Assembly: GCA_910585625.1 (NCBI GenBank)
Contig: CAJUFQ010000017.1
Span: 7,816 to 71,815 of the forward strand
Direction: 5' to 3'
Length of the DNA: 64,000 bases
Origin: an uncultured Lachnospiraceae bacterium
Lineage (GTDB): Bacteria; Bacillota; Clostridia; Lachnospirales; Lachnospiraceae
How positions within the stretch are numbered: the first letter of the stretch is position 1; every line of letters starts with the position of its first letter. Shown here piece after piece: positions 36,310 to 44,955 of this stretch. The position numbers and the translations under genes are program-made. The notes beneath the pieces are model-generated. The model was not told the DNA's origin and did no database searches. It saw only the letters and a list, made by a program, of their open reading frames with translations.

Positions 36310-38457
36310 TTATTTCTTGGCAAACTTCACTTTGAACACATACCAGAGGGCGCCCGTGATGCATACGGAAGAATAAGCGCCGCAGATAATGCCCGCCATC
36401 AGCGGAAGCGCAAACTCCCGGATGGAGCTGACCCCTAAGATGAACAGCATGAACACCATGATAAATGTTGTCAGCGACGTATTGATGCTTCGGGTCAGGG
36501 TCTGGGTAATACTCCTGTTCACGATTTCTTCAATCGCCTCCGGATCCTTCTTCCTGCTGCTTCCTAAGTTCTCACGGATACGGTCGAAAATGACGATAGT
36601 CGCGTTGATGGAGTAACCCACAATCGTCAGCATACATGCAATAAACGTATTGCCCACGGAAATCCTCACAATCGCATAGAATGCAAGCACCACCAGCACG
36701 TCATGAACCAATGCGATAACTGCGCTTCCCGCAAAACGGATATCCTTAAATCGGAACCAGATATAAATCAGCATACAAATCGTCGCTATGATAACTGCCC
36801 ACACTGCGTCAGACCTCATCTCGGAACTGATGGTGGAGCTGATGTTCTCTGCCGTAATCCCGGCTTCGTCCACCCCAAATTCATCCTTCAATGCCTGGTT
36901 GAGGGCTTCACGTTCAGCAAGCTCCAGAGAACGCGTCTTGATTACCACCTGGTTGCTTCCCTCAATTTTCTGGGTCTGCGTATTGGAGTCGTTGGTAACC
37001 TTCTCCACCACAGGCACAATCTTCTGATCAATCTCTTCAATGCTGTAATCTTCATTAAAAGTAACTGTAGTGGAAGTACCGCCTACAAAATCAAGGCTGT
37101 AATTGAGCATGTTGCGGTTCTGTGCGCTGTTGATTCCCATGCCCACAAATCCTGCCACGATAACAACGCCGGAGAGGGCAAAGAAGATAACTTTCTTCTT
37201 AAGGAACCCAACTATCTTCAACTCTTTTGCCTTGCCATAGAATTTGGCGTCCTGCAGGCCCAATGCATAAAAACATTTCATCAGCCAGCGGGTCACTACT
37301 AATGCCGTGAACATAGACAATACGATACCGATGCCCAGTGTATAAGCAAATCCCTTCACAGGGCCGGAACCACGCATACCCAGCACGATAGCTGCAATCA
37401 ATGTAGTAATGTTACCGTCCACAATCGCGGACAAAGCCTTTTCATATCCAAGCTTAATCGCCGTGTTCACCGTCTTCCCTGCCGCTATCTCCTCGCGGAT
37501 ACGTGCGAATATGATGACATTGGCGTCTACCGCCATACCAATAGATAAGATGATACCAGCAATACCCGGGAGGGTGAGCGTGATATCAAATATCCACAAC
37601 GCATAAACTGTCAGCGCAGAATACAGCACCAACGCCAGGCTGGCCGTGAATCCAGGCAGAAGATATACGATAATCATAAAAATCATAACCAGCACAAGGC
37701 CAATCGCCGCCGCTTTCAAGCTGCTGGAAATCGCTTCCTCACCAAGCTGTGCCCCCACTACCTTGGAATTCAGTTCTTCAAGTTCCAGGGACAGGGAACC
37801 GATACGGATGGTAGATGCAAGGTTCTCCGCTGCCTCCAGGCTTTCCATACCCTCAATCTGCGCATGTCCGCCGCTGATAGCTGAATCTACGCCAGGTTTG
37901 CTGATAATCTCACCGTCATAGACAATAGGCATCGTCTTGCCCACATTGGCCGCTGTCGCCTGTTCAAATTTCACTGCGCCCTCATCTGTCAGCGTCAGTT
38001 CCACGACATATTCCGTCTGGCCGGTCGTCTGGTTTTTATACGGAACTCCCTTAGCGTTCTGGATATCCGTGCCGCTTACCAATACATTCCCATCCTCATC
38101 CTGGAATTCCATGGATCCCGGCTTGCCTAACTCTTCCAGAATCGCGTTTGCGTCTGAGACGCCCGGAATCTCAATATTGATTCGGTCGCTGCCCTCCTGG
38201 TACACGCTTGCTTCCGTACTGTAGGCTTCCACACGCCTCTGCAGCTTGTAGATAGTGTCCGCCATGTCTTCCTGGGACGGATTGTCCTCCACTGCTCCGT
38301 AGGTGATGCTGACACCGCCTGCAAGATCGAGTCCCAGCTTAATGTTACGGTTCTCGCCTACTCCAACCGTTGAGATAATGGTTCCGGCATACCAGGACAT
38401 CCCTGCCATAATCGCCAAAATCAGAACCAGAATCCCCACTGCTTTTCCTTTTTTCAT
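36310..38457 (-). CDS. secDF: Fused protein translocase subunit SecDF
   Basis: The 715-residue single polypeptide fuses SecD (about residues 1-415) and SecF (about 425-715), together about twelve transmembrane helices. SecD motifs include KLGLDLAGGVSI, the P1 periplasmic-type domain and ILSIGMAVDANVIIFARIREE; SecF shows LDFVGGTSTTVTF and TIVGYSINATIVIFDRIRENL. It uses the proton gradient to help preproteins across SecYEG. The fused form is usual in Bacilli and some Clostridia. It follows the SCIFF maturase gene by 111 bases on the same strand. Confidence 0.96.
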   Translation of the reverse strand: MKKGKAVGILVLILAIMAGMSWYAGTIISTVGVGENRNIKLGLDLAGGVSITYGAVEDNPSQEDMADTIYKLQRRVEAYSTEASVYQEGSDRINIEIPGVSDANAILEELGKPGSMEFQDEDGNVLVSGTDIQNAKGVPYKNQTTGQTEYVVELTLTDEGAVKFEQATAANVGKTMPIVYDGEIISKPGVDSAISGGHAQIEGMESLEAAENLASTIRIGSLSLELEELNSKVVGAQLGEEAISSSLKAAAIGLVLVMIFMIIVYLLPGFTASLALVLYSALTVYALWIFDITLTLPGIAGIILSIGMAVDANVIIFARIREEIAAGKTVNTAIKLGYEKALSAIVDGNITTLIAAIVLGMRGSGPVKGFAYTLGIGIVLSMFTALVVTRWLMKCFYALGLQDAKFYGKAKELKIVGFLKKKVIFFALSGVVIVAGFVGMGINSAQNRNMLNYSLDFVGGTSTTVTFNEDYSIEEIDQKIVPVVEKVTNDSNTQTQKIEGSNQVVIKTRSLELAEREALNQALKDEFGVDEAGITAENISSTISSEMRSDAVWAVIIATICMLIYIWFRFKDIRFAGSAVIALVHDVLVVLAFYAIVRISVGNTFIACMLTIVGYSINATIVIFDRIRENLGSSRKKDPEAIEEIVNRSITQTLTRSINTSLTTFIMVFMLFILGVSSIREFALPLMAGIICGAYSSVCITGALWYVFKVKFAKK

Positions 38458-38568
38458 GATTTTCCTCTCCTGTCTTTTCTTACCGGCGTCTGCAGCTCCC
38501 TTTCCGGCTGCGCCCGGATGTAATTTCTATAATATATTTACAGCAATGCTGTCCATATCGGTTCTTCC

Positions 38569-39927
38569 TTACGCCTCCTCTGACAGCGCTGCTTTCATCA
38601 TGATTGCGCACTCAATCCGCTTCTTCTGCAGTTCGCATCCGATGTCATAGGCGTCCGTAATGCTGCCATGGAAATTGTAAGAATTAGCAGCGCATCCGCC
38701 GCTGCAGTAGAACTTCGCAAAGCAATCCCTGCATTTCTCCTTGGCATATACATTGCAGGACTTAAACTCATCCCGGATTTGCGTATTCTTTATGCCCTCC
38801 GTGACATTCCCCATAAGGAATGCCTCATTCCCAACGAATTGGTGGCAGGGATAGAAATCCCCCCAAGGCGTCACCGCCAGGTATTCCGTGCCGGATCCAC
38901 AGCCCGACAGACGTTTTGCCACGCAGGGTCCTCCCTCTAAATCTATCATAAAATGAAAGAAATTAAAAGCATTTCCTTCTTTGCAGCGTTTTACCATCTC
39001 CACGGCCAGCCTGTCATATTCCTCAAACAGCCTGGGAAGGTCTTCCTCACGCAGCGCGTAGTCTTCCTCCGGCTGCGCCACCACCGGCTCTACAGAAATC
39101 TGCTTAAATCCCAAATCCGCCAGATGCAGCACATCCTCAGAAAAATCCAGGTTGTTGCGGGTGAACGTCCCCCTTACATAATATCTGTCCTGGTTCCTGC
39201 TCTCTGCGAGTTTCTGGAATTTGGGGACAATCAAATCATAACTGCCAGCCCCCTTGCGGAAAGGCCGCATCCTATCATTCACTTCTTTCCTTCCGTCAAT
39301 GCTCAAGACAACATTTGCCATCTCACGGTTGGCAAACTCCATGACCTCATCGTCAAGCAGCACCCCATTCGTCGTCAGCGTAAAACGGAATTTCTTATTA
39401 TAAAGCCGCTCCTGCTCCCTTCCATAAGCTACCAGCTGCTTCACCACACCAAAATTCATCAGTGGTTCCCCGCCGAAGAAATCGACTTCCAGATTCCGGC
39501 GGTTCCCGGAGTTGGCAATCAGAAAATCCAACGCCGCTTTGCCCACCTCAAAAGACATCAACGCCCTTCTTCCATGGTACTCGCCCTCTTCCGCAAAGCA
39601 ATAGCGACAGGCAAGGTTGCAGTCATGGGCAATATGCAGGCACAACGCCTTGACAACCGTAGGCCTGTGCTTAAACTGCTCCATGTAACCCTCGTACTCA
39701 TCCTCGGTAAACAGCCCGCCATTCTCCGCCAGCTCCCTGACTTCCTCATAGCTCTCCGCAATCTCCTGCTCCGGGTACGCAGCCCGCAGCTTTGCTACGA
39801 TCTCTTCCTTGGTGTTTTGCTCAAACAGAGGAATCACATCATAGGTGACGTCATCCACCACATGCACTGCCCCGCTGTTCACATCCAAAACAAGGTTATA
39901 GCCGTTGTTCTTATACTGGTGAACCAC
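38569..39927 (-). CDS. scfB: SCIFF peptide maturase, radical SAM/SPASM thioether-forming enzyme
   Basis: The 452-residue enzyme installs a thioether cross-link in the SCIFF ribosomal peptide. It starts at GTG 39927, behind AGAGAGGG. The N-terminal part resembles a RiPP-recognition element. The radical SAM cluster cysteines C103, C107 and C110 lie in CNLACRYC, followed by FFGGEPLMN. The C-terminal SPASM domain holds the auxiliary-cluster cysteines (GCGSGTEYLAVTPWGDFYPC, CRDCFAKFYCSGGC). The precursor gene lies 106 bases upstream. Adjacent secDF is typical of this locus. The biological role of SCIFF is still unknown. Confidence 0.96.
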   Translation of the reverse strand: MVHQYKNNGYNLVLDVNSGAVHVVDDVTYDVIPLFEQNTKEEIVAKLRAAYPEQEIAESYEEVRELAENGGLFTEDEYEGYMEQFKHRPTVVKALCLHIAHDCNLACRYCFAEEGEYHGRRALMSFEVGKAALDFLIANSGNRRNLEVDFFGGEPLMNFGVVKQLVAYGREQERLYNKKFRFTLTTNGVLLDDEVMEFANREMANVVLSIDGRKEVNDRMRPFRKGAGSYDLIVPKFQKLAESRNQDRYYVRGTFTRNNLDFSEDVLHLADLGFKQISVEPVVAQPEEDYALREEDLPRLFEEYDRLAVEMVKRCKEGNAFNFFHFMIDLEGGPCVAKRLSGCGSGTEYLAVTPWGDFYPCHQFVGNEAFLMGNVTEGIKNTQIRDEFKSCNVYAKEKCRDCFAKFYCSGGCAANSYNFHGSITDAYDIGCELQKKRIECAIMMKAALSEEA

Positions 39928-40033
39928 GCTAATCCCTCTCTTTCTCCTGTCTCAAAATACTGCGATACATAACGCACAAATGACCGCTCGTCTGACGAAC
40001 GGCCTGTGTCATGCTATCAATTATTGCCGGGAA

Positions 40034-40174
40034 TTATTTGTTCTCGCAGCTCTGGTTCCCTACCGTGCAGCTTGTCTTGCAGGCAGATTGGCAGGATGTC
40101 TGGCATTCTCCGCATCCGCCCTTTTTCACTGTGTTCTGTAACTTTTTTGTATTTAATGTCTTTACGTGTTTCAT
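40034..40174 (-). CDS. scfA: SCIFF precursor peptide (six cysteines in forty-five residues)
   Basis: The 46-residue peptide begins MKHVKTLNTKKLQ and carries six cysteines between residues 21 and 43, in the CGEC...TSC...SAC...TSC...SC pattern of the SCIFF family. AAGGAAG precedes the ATG by about ten bases. It is too short for routine ORF calling but is certain from its sequence and its place just upstream of the maturase. A promoter lies at 40214-40241. It is the substrate of the radical SAM enzyme, which links one cysteine to a downstream threonine in studied homologues. Confidence 0.95.
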   Translation of the reverse strand: MKHVKTLNTKKLQNTVKKGGCGECQTSCQSACKTSCTVGNQSCENK

Positions 40175-40213
40175 AATAATTTCTTCCTTTCTTGAATCTT
40201 TGCGATTAGGGAC

Positions 40214-40241
40214 AGTATAACATACTTTCCCGCATATGCAA
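40214..40241 (-). promoter_or_regulatory. Sigma-A promoter of the SCIFF operon
   Basis: TTGCAT (40241-40236) and TATACT (40219-40214) with a 16-base spacer lie 40 bases before the SCIFF start. The region also forms a weak hairpin just after the exonuclease stop at 40251. Confidence 0.6.
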
Positions 40242-40250
40242 AGTATTTTT

Positions 40251-41012
40251 TTAATCCAGCCTGATGTCCAGCTCTACCGGACAGTGGTCGGAACCGAGAA
40301 CCTCCGTGTGGATCTTTGCATCCTCCAGCCTGTCTTCCAGCTCCTCAGACACCACGAAATAATCGATACGCCATCCGGCATTTTTCTCCCTCGCCTTGAA
40401 CCGGTAAGACCACCAGGAATAAATCTGCTCCGCGTCTGGATAGAAATAACGGAATGTATCGATATAGCCATGCGTGAGCATCTCAGAAAATTTCCCGCGC
40501 TCCTCATCCGTGAAGCCTGCATTCCTGCGGTTTGTCTTGGGGTTTTTCAAGTCAATTTCCTTATGCGCCACATTCAGGTCACCGCAGAAAACCACTGATT
40601 TCTTCTCTTTCAGCCCGTCCAGATAGGACAGAAACGCATCTTCCCACTCCATACGGTAGGTAAGCCTTGCAAGCTCGTTCTGGGAATTAGGGGTATAGCA
40701 CGTGACAAGGTAAAACCCTTCATATTCCAGCGTGATGACACGCCCCTCACGGTCATGCTCTTCCATCCCGATTCCATAATATACCGCTAACGGCTTATGC
40801 CTGGTAAAAATTGCCGTTCCGGAATAGCCTTTCTTCTCAGCATAGTTCCAATAACCGCCGTATCCTTCCGGCAGCTCCAGGGAAATCTGCCCCTCCTGCA
40901 GCTTCGTCTCCTGCACGCAGAAGAAATCCGCGTCCGCCTCCCTGAAGAAATCCAGGAAGCCTTTCTGCACGCAGGCACGCAAGCCGTTCACATTCCATGA
41001 GATTAATTTCAT
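40251..41012 (-). CDS. xth: Exodeoxyribonuclease III
   Basis: The 253-residue enzyme is an AP endonuclease and 3'-5' exonuclease of base-excision repair. Family motifs are complete: MKLISWNVNGLRA, FFCVQETKLQ, FCGDLNVAHKEIDL, WWSYRFKARE and LGSDHCPVELDI. I chose ATG 41012, with AAGGAGCG upstream, over the longer ORF. It lies 91 bases after the bacteriohemerythrin gene on the same strand. Confidence 0.95.
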   Translation of the reverse strand: MKLISWNVNGLRACVQKGFLDFFREADADFFCVQETKLQEGQISLELPEGYGGYWNYAEKKGYSGTAIFTRHKPLAVYYGIGMEEHDREGRVITLEYEGFYLVTCYTPNSQNELARLTYRMEWEDAFLSYLDGLKEKKSVVFCGDLNVAHKEIDLKNPKTNRRNAGFTDEERGKFSEMLTHGYIDTFRYFYPDAEQIYSWWSYRFKAREKNAGWRIDYFVVSEELEDRLEDAKIHTEVLGSDHCPVELDIRLD

Positions 41013-41103
41013 TCCACAAACGCTCCTTCTAAGAATTTTTCCGATACACAATCATCACCGCCAAAAACACAAACTTCATATCTCATTGCAGCTGCGAAAT
41101 GAA

Positions 41104-41535
41104 TCAGATCCTGTCGGGGTTCTCCCTTATAAAAATAAATTCCGCTACGGAACGGTCGAACGTCTTGATATGCCCAAACAGCCAGCCGACCACATTTTTC
41201 TTAACCATCTGGATAAACTGCTCGTTAGGACCTTCGTTCTCATCCAGGTAGTCATATAACCCCTGAATTGTTTTCTTAAACTCGTTGTGCTTCTCATGAT
41301 GCTGCGCAAGCTCCGGATAGCCGACCTTCCGCTGAAGCTCTTCCTCTTCCCCAAAATGGAATTCCGTGTATTCATCCAGGTAATCCAGCATTTTAATAGC
41401 CTTTACCTTGCTGTCGCCTTCCTTGCAGGCATCGACGAATTTCTGGATGCGTTCTATGAGCTGCTTATGCTGCTCGTCAATCATGTCATTCCCGGTAATT
41501 AAATTGTCGTCAAAAGCAATCATTAATTCCTCCAT
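41104..41535 (-). CDS. Bacteriohemerythrin
   Basis: The 143-residue single-domain protein binds O2 at a non-haem di-iron site. All seven ligands are visible: H23, H60, E64, H79, H83, H112 and D117. The start is ATG 41535, after AAGGAGGG. In an anaerobe it probably serves oxygen sensing, buffering or delivery to a reductase. It stands upstream of xth, a DNA-repair gene, which fits a role in oxidative stress, though co-regulation is not shown. Confidence 0.93.
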   Translation of the reverse strand: MEELMIAFDDNLITGNDMIDEQHKQLIERIQKFVDACKEGDSKVKAIKMLDYLDEYTEFHFGEEEELQRKVGYPELAQHHEKHNEFKKTIQGLYDYLDENEGPNEQFIQMVKKNVVGWLFGHIKTFDRSVAEFIFIRENPDRI

Positions 41536-41818
41536 GATATTGCCCTCCTTTATTTGGTGTGATTTTGACTTCGCAACCATATTATCACTTTACGATCCAT
41601 TTATCAATCATTCTGTTAATTTTTTCAAAGCATCCGCCAGGCTTCCCCGCCACCTCCGCAAACTGCCGGTAGCTGACAGGCCATATAGAAGGCCAATGGA
41701 TGAAACGGTAAACCCAGGCAGAACTCCCCCTTGCCCGAAAAGCCCTGATTTGATAAAATAGCAATAAAGATTGATGCAGCACGCTTTATGAATGACACAA
41801 AAGAAAGAGGTGCAGAAC

Positions 41819-42271
41819 GTGGCTCGCGACCCCAAGCTCGTCTCTAAAAACATGAAATGCATCCGCGGCAAGGATACCTCCATTGAATTATGCCTGCGCA
41901 AAGCATTGTGGCACAGAGGATACCGTTACCGCAAAAATTACAAGGCGCTCCCCGGCTCCCCGGACATCGTGCTGACAAAATACAAGATTGCTATTTTCTG
42001 CGACAGTGAATTCTTCCATGGGAAAGATTGGGAAGTCCTGAAAGTACGCTTGGCGCAAGGGAACAACCCGGATTACTGGATTAAAAAAATTGAGCGCAAC
42101 CGCAACAGGGACTGGGAAAACGACAAGAAGCTCCTCTTCCTCGGATACACGGTCATCCACTTTTGGGGCAAGGACATCCTTAAGCGCACGGACGAGTGCC
42201 TGCAGGTAATAGAAGAAGCCATCTGGGATGGTAAAATGGATTCCATGCCGGACAAGGATTTTGGACTCTGA
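41819..42271 (+). CDS. vsr: Very short patch repair endonuclease (Vsr)
   Basis: Vsr nicks next to T in T:G mismatches made by deamination of 5-methylcytosine. The product shows the family core: SKNMKCIRGKDTSIE, LRKALWHRGYRYRKNYKALPG, PDIVLTKYKIAIF, FFHGKDW and the C-terminal IERNRNRDWENDKKLLFLGYTVIHFW. The catalytic aspartate region is CDSEFFHG instead of the common VDGDFWHG, a minor variant. GTG 41819 has AGAGGTG six bases upstream; ATG 41792 in the same frame has no clear ribosome site. No cytosine methyltransferase gene is adjacent, which is unusual. Confidence 0.9.
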   Translation: MARDPKLVSKNMKCIRGKDTSIELCLRKALWHRGYRYRKNYKALPGSPDIVLTKYKIAIFCDSEFFHGKDWEVLKVRLAQGNNPDYWIKKIERNRNRDWENDKKLLFLGYTVIHFWGKDILKRTDECLQVIEEAIWDGKMDSMPDKDFGL

Positions 42272-42292
42272 AAAGGCGCAAAGCCTTTTCTA
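42271..42292 (+). terminator. Terminator of vsr
   Basis: AAAAGGC pairs with GCCTTTT over a 5-base loop and starts at the last base of the stop codon. Confidence 0.55.
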
Positions 42293-42407
42293 ACAGAGAA
42301 ACAACGTGTACAAGGTCTTTTCTATAAAATAAAAAAGCCTATATGCTTACAACATACAGACTCATGACAACATTCTACGATTCCCTACTACACAAGAAAT
42401 TTCGGAG

Positions 42408-42481
42408 TAGCGGAAGAGGGATTTGAACCCCCGACACCACGGGTATGAACCGTGTGCTCTCGCCAACTGAGCTATTCCGCC
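42408..42481 (-). tRNA. tRNA-Met (anticodon CAT)
   Basis: The 74-base gene folds as a standard cloverleaf: acceptor GGCGGAA/TTCCGCT, D arm AGCTCAGTTGGCGAGAGC, anticodon loop TTCATAC and T arm GGGGGTTCAAATCCCTC. Position 73 is A and CCA is not encoded. The sequence fits an elongator tRNA-Met better than an initiator; a lysidine-modified tRNA-Ile2 is the alternative. Confidence 0.93.
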
Positions 42482-42507
42482 ACAATATCAAATAATGAAA
42501 AGATGAG

Positions 42508-42580
42508 TGGGACCTATAGGGCTCGAACCTATGACCCTCTGCTTGTAAGGCAGATGCTCTCCCAGCTGAGCTAAGATCCC
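42508..42580 (-). tRNA. tRNA-Val (anticodon TAC)
   Basis: The 73-base gene has acceptor GGGATCT/AGGTCCC, D arm AGCTCAGCTGGGAGAGC, anticodon loop CTTACAA and T arm TAGGTTCGAGCCCTA. It precedes tRNA-Met on the same strand by 26 bases, so the two are likely co-transcribed. Confidence 0.95.
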
Positions 42581-42677
42581 ACATGCCTCGGTCAATAACC
42601 TAACAACCGACTGCTTGACTATTATAATACCATTTCATGCCAAAAGTCAATACTTTTTTTCAAATTTTGTGTTTTTA

Positions 42678-42706
42678 TTGACTTTTCCCTCATTTGATGA
42701 TACCAT
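42678..42706 (+). promoter_or_regulatory. Promoter of the alcohol dehydrogenase gene
   Basis: TTGACT (42678-42683) and TACCAT (42701-42706) are 17 bases apart. The -10 box abuts the left arm of the inverted repeat that starts at 42706, so a protein bound there would cover the start site. Confidence 0.55.
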
Positions 42707-42768
42707 TTTGGTAAGTTGTTACAATAATCAGAGCAGCAACTCCTTCTGATTCAACAATCTTACCAAAA
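42706..42768 (+). promoter_or_regulatory. Long nested inverted repeat in the adh control region
   Basis: TTTTGGTAAGTTGTT (42706-42720) is mirrored at 42753-42768 with one extra base, and an inner pair AATCAGA/TCTGATT lies at 42726-42732 and 42745-42751. As RNA it would be a long stem-loop just before the AGGAGG site; as DNA it is a bipartite operator overlapping the transcription start. Confidence 0.7.
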
Positions 42769-42788
42769 TATAATTTTAGGAGGTTTTT

Positions 42789-43979
42789 ATGGCACGTTTT
42801 ACATTACCAAGAGATTTATACCATGGGAAGGGTTCTTTGGAAGAGCTTAAGAATCTGAACGGAAAAAAAGCGATTATCGTAGTGGGCGGCGGCTCCATGA
42901 GACGCTTCGGCTTTCTTGACCGCGCAGTCGGTTATTTGCAAGAAGCCGGCATGGAAGTAGAATTGTTCGAGAATGTTGAGCCGGATCCAAGTGTGGAGAC
43001 TGTCATGAAGGGCGCGGCAAAAATGCGTGAGTTCGAGCCGGACTGGATTATTTCCATGGGAGGCGGCTCTCCTATCGACGCTGCCAAAGCGATGTGGGCA
43101 TTTTATGAATATCCAGAGACAACGTTCGAAGATTTAATCACACCGTTTTCCTTCCCCACGCTGAGGACGAAAGCAAAATTCTGCGCAATCCCCTCCACGT
43201 CAGGGACTGCTACGGAAGTGACGGCATTTTCCGTAATCACAGATTATCAGAAAGGCATCAAATACCCGCTGGCTGATTTCAATATCACCCCGGACGTTGC
43301 CATTGTCGATCCTGCGCTGGCTGAGACGATGCCGAAGAAACTGACGGCGCATACCGGGATGGACGCCATGACACATGCTATCGAAGCCTATGTGTCTACG
43401 CTCCATTGCGACTACACCGACCCATTGGCATTACATGCCATCAAGATGATACATAACGACTTAAAAGCCTCCTTTGACGGGGATATGGATGCACGTGACC
43501 GTATGCACAATGCACAGTGCCTCGCCGGCATGGCATTTTCCAACGCTTTGCTTGGAATCGTCCACTCCATGGCTCATAAGACCGGAGCAGCCTACAGCGG
43601 CGGGCATATCGTCCATGGATGCGCAAATGCCATGTACCTTCCTAAGGTAATCAAATACAATGCCAAGAATGCGGAAGCTGCCGCACGTTATGCTGAAATT
43701 GCTTCTTTCATCGGCTTGGCAGGCGATTCCACCGACGCGCTGGTTGACGCTCTGATTGCGGAACTGAAGTCTATGAACGCTTCCCTGGAAATTCCAAGCT
43801 GCATCAAAGATTACGAAGGAGGCATCATTGACGAGAAGGAATTCATGGATAAGCTGCCGGAAGTTGCAAAGCTGGCAATCTCTGACGCCTGCACCGGCTC
43901 TAACCCAAGAATCCCGACTCCGGAAGAGATGGAGAAGCTGTTAAAAGCATGTTTCTACGATGAGGAAATCGATTTCTAA
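42789..43979 (+). CDS. Iron-containing alcohol dehydrogenase
   Basis: The 396-residue enzyme belongs to the group III Fe-dependent alcohol dehydrogenases and probably reduces aldehydes to alcohols with NAD(P)H during fermentation. It shows the nucleotide-binding MGGGSPIDAAK, and metal ligands in TGMDAMTHAIEAY (Asp and His), SMAH and IVHGCANA. The insertion-rich GGHIVHGCAN form is common in clostridial butanol or 1,3-propanediol dehydrogenases, but the substrate cannot be told. TAGGAGG lies seven bases before the ATG. It is a single-gene unit with a complex control region (42678-42768) and its own terminator. Confidence 0.93.
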   Translation: MARFTLPRDLYHGKGSLEELKNLNGKKAIIVVGGGSMRRFGFLDRAVGYLQEAGMEVELFENVEPDPSVETVMKGAAKMREFEPDWIISMGGGSPIDAAKAMWAFYEYPETTFEDLITPFSFPTLRTKAKFCAIPSTSGTATEVTAFSVITDYQKGIKYPLADFNITPDVAIVDPALAETMPKKLTAHTGMDAMTHAIEAYVSTLHCDYTDPLALHAIKMIHNDLKASFDGDMDARDRMHNAQCLAGMAFSNALLGIVHSMAHKTGAAYSGGHIVHGCANAMYLPKVIKYNAKNAEAAARYAEIASFIGLAGDSTDALVDALIAELKSMNASLEIPSCIKDYEGGIIDEKEFMDKLPEVAKLAISDACTGSNPRIPTPEEMEKLLKACFYDEEIDF

Positions 43980-43997
43980 GTTTAGGACGCTGCACAA

Positions 43998-44050
43998 GGA
44001 AACTGGCACAGGGAGCAAATACTGCCCCTTGTGCCAGTTTCCACTTTGTT
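43998..44050 (+). terminator. Terminator of adh
   Basis: GGAAACTGGCACA pairs with TGTGCCAGTTTCC, extended by further inner pairs, and is followed by ACTTTGTT. It begins 18 bases after the adh stop codon. Confidence 0.7.
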
Positions 44051-44125
44051 CTCTTATGGGAAAGACCTTGCCACGCTAAAGCGTGAAAGCGTCTTCCTAT
44101 AAGAGAGAAAATAATATGCGCACTT
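44051..44125. repeat. Intergenic hairpin repeat, copy A
   Basis: A stem of the TTATGGGAAAGAC / GTCTTCCTATAA type encloses the palindrome CACGCTAAAGCGTG, followed by AAAATAATATGCGCAC. The same unit, inverted and about 85 percent identical by eye, lies at 52392-52463. Confidence 0.75.
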
Positions 44126-44137
44126 TGTTCTGGAATC

Positions 44138-44836
44138 TTAGATTTCCGGCAGCATATGCTCCACCAAAGCGGCGGAATGCGCTGCCGCCGCTCTCTCAAA
44201 CGTGGGGTAATCCATCTCTGCGCTGTCGTCTGCCTTATCAGAAATAGCGCGGATGATTACAAACGGCACATGGTTCAGGTAGGCGGCATGGGCTATAGAC
44301 GCGCCTTCCATCTCCACGCAGAATCCCTGGAAATTCTTGATGATGCTGTCCTTGACTTGCCTGTCGCTGACGAACTGGTCGCCGCTGACTATCCTTCCTT
44401 CGTACACCTTGATGTCTGGGTTTACCCTGCGGCAGACCGAAGCCGCCAGCTCAGCCAGATGCTTGTCCGCCGGGAAAGCCAGGCGTCCCATCTGCGGAAC
44501 CTCGCCCAAGGGGTATCCGAATACCCGCACGTCCACGTCATGATGCAGCGCGTCGGAAGAAACTACTATGTCCCCGATATTAATCTCGTTTTTCAGCGAG
44601 CCGGCTACCCCGGTATTGATGATATGGCTCACCTGGAAGGTATCGCAGAGTATCTGCGCGCAGACTGCGGCATTTACCTTGCCGATTCCGCTTTGCACGA
44701 TTACGGCTTCCGTACCGTTGAGCGTCCCTTCCAGAAACTTCATGGATGCTTTTTCTTCTGTGCGGCGGACAGACATTTTTCCTTTCAATGCTTCGACTTC
44801 CAGCTCCATCGCGCCGATAATCCCTATCTTCTTCAT
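44138..44836 (-). CDS. mtnN: 5'-methylthioadenosine/S-adenosylhomocysteine nucleosidase
   Basis: MtnN (Pfs) cleaves adenine from MTA and SAH, producing the S-ribosylhomocysteine used by LuxS. The product has the family marks: KIGIIGAMELEVEALK, IVQSGIGKVNAA, IINTGVAGSL, VSGDQFV and the C-terminal CVEMEGASIAHAAYLN and ISDKADDSAEMDYPTF with the catalytic Glu and Asp. Several starts are possible; ATG 44836 is five bases from AGGTGG. It lies directly downstream of luxS on the same strand, so the two steps of SAH recycling are encoded together. Confidence 0.96.
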   Translation of the reverse strand: MKKIGIIGAMELEVEALKGKMSVRRTEEKASMKFLEGTLNGTEAVIVQSGIGKVNAAVCAQILCDTFQVSHIINTGVAGSLKNEINIGDIVVSSDALHHDVDVRVFGYPLGEVPQMGRLAFPADKHLAELAASVCRRVNPDIKVYEGRIVSGDQFVSDRQVKDSIIKNFQGFCVEMEGASIAHAAYLNHVPFVIIRAISDKADDSAEMDYPTFERAAAAHSAALVEHMLPEI

Positions 44837-44848
44837 CATTCCCACCTA

Positions 44849-44911
44849 GCCTCAGGGCCTATCATTGCCCTATGCCGAGGCTCAGGCATACTTGACGGAA
44901 ACGTATGCCTG
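44849..44911 (-). other. Two adjacent hairpins between luxS and mtnN
   Basis: AGCCTC..GGGC pairs with GCCC..GAGGCT, and CAGGCATAC pairs with GTATGCCTG (44883-44891 with 44903-44911). Neither has a T-tract, so they may be processing or attenuation structures in a luxS-mtnN transcript. Confidence 0.4.
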
Positions 44912-44955
44912 CATTTATCCTTTCTTCGTTTTTTCCCTATCCTTATCTTAAAATC

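Noticed and set aside
38953..39972. 339-codon ORF on the plus strand
   Set aside because: It is the antisense shadow of the SCIFF maturase, whose cluster cysteines and SPASM motifs are unambiguous.
41585..41791. Small minus-strand ORFs upstream of the hemerythrin gene
   Set aside because: They have no ribosome sites, odd composition and no homology that I recognise; the gap seems to hold only promoters.
42720..42754. Rex repressor binding site upstream of adh
   Set aside because: Only TTGTT and AACAA halves are present and they are 32 bases apart, far from the compact Rex palindrome; the regulator remains unknown.
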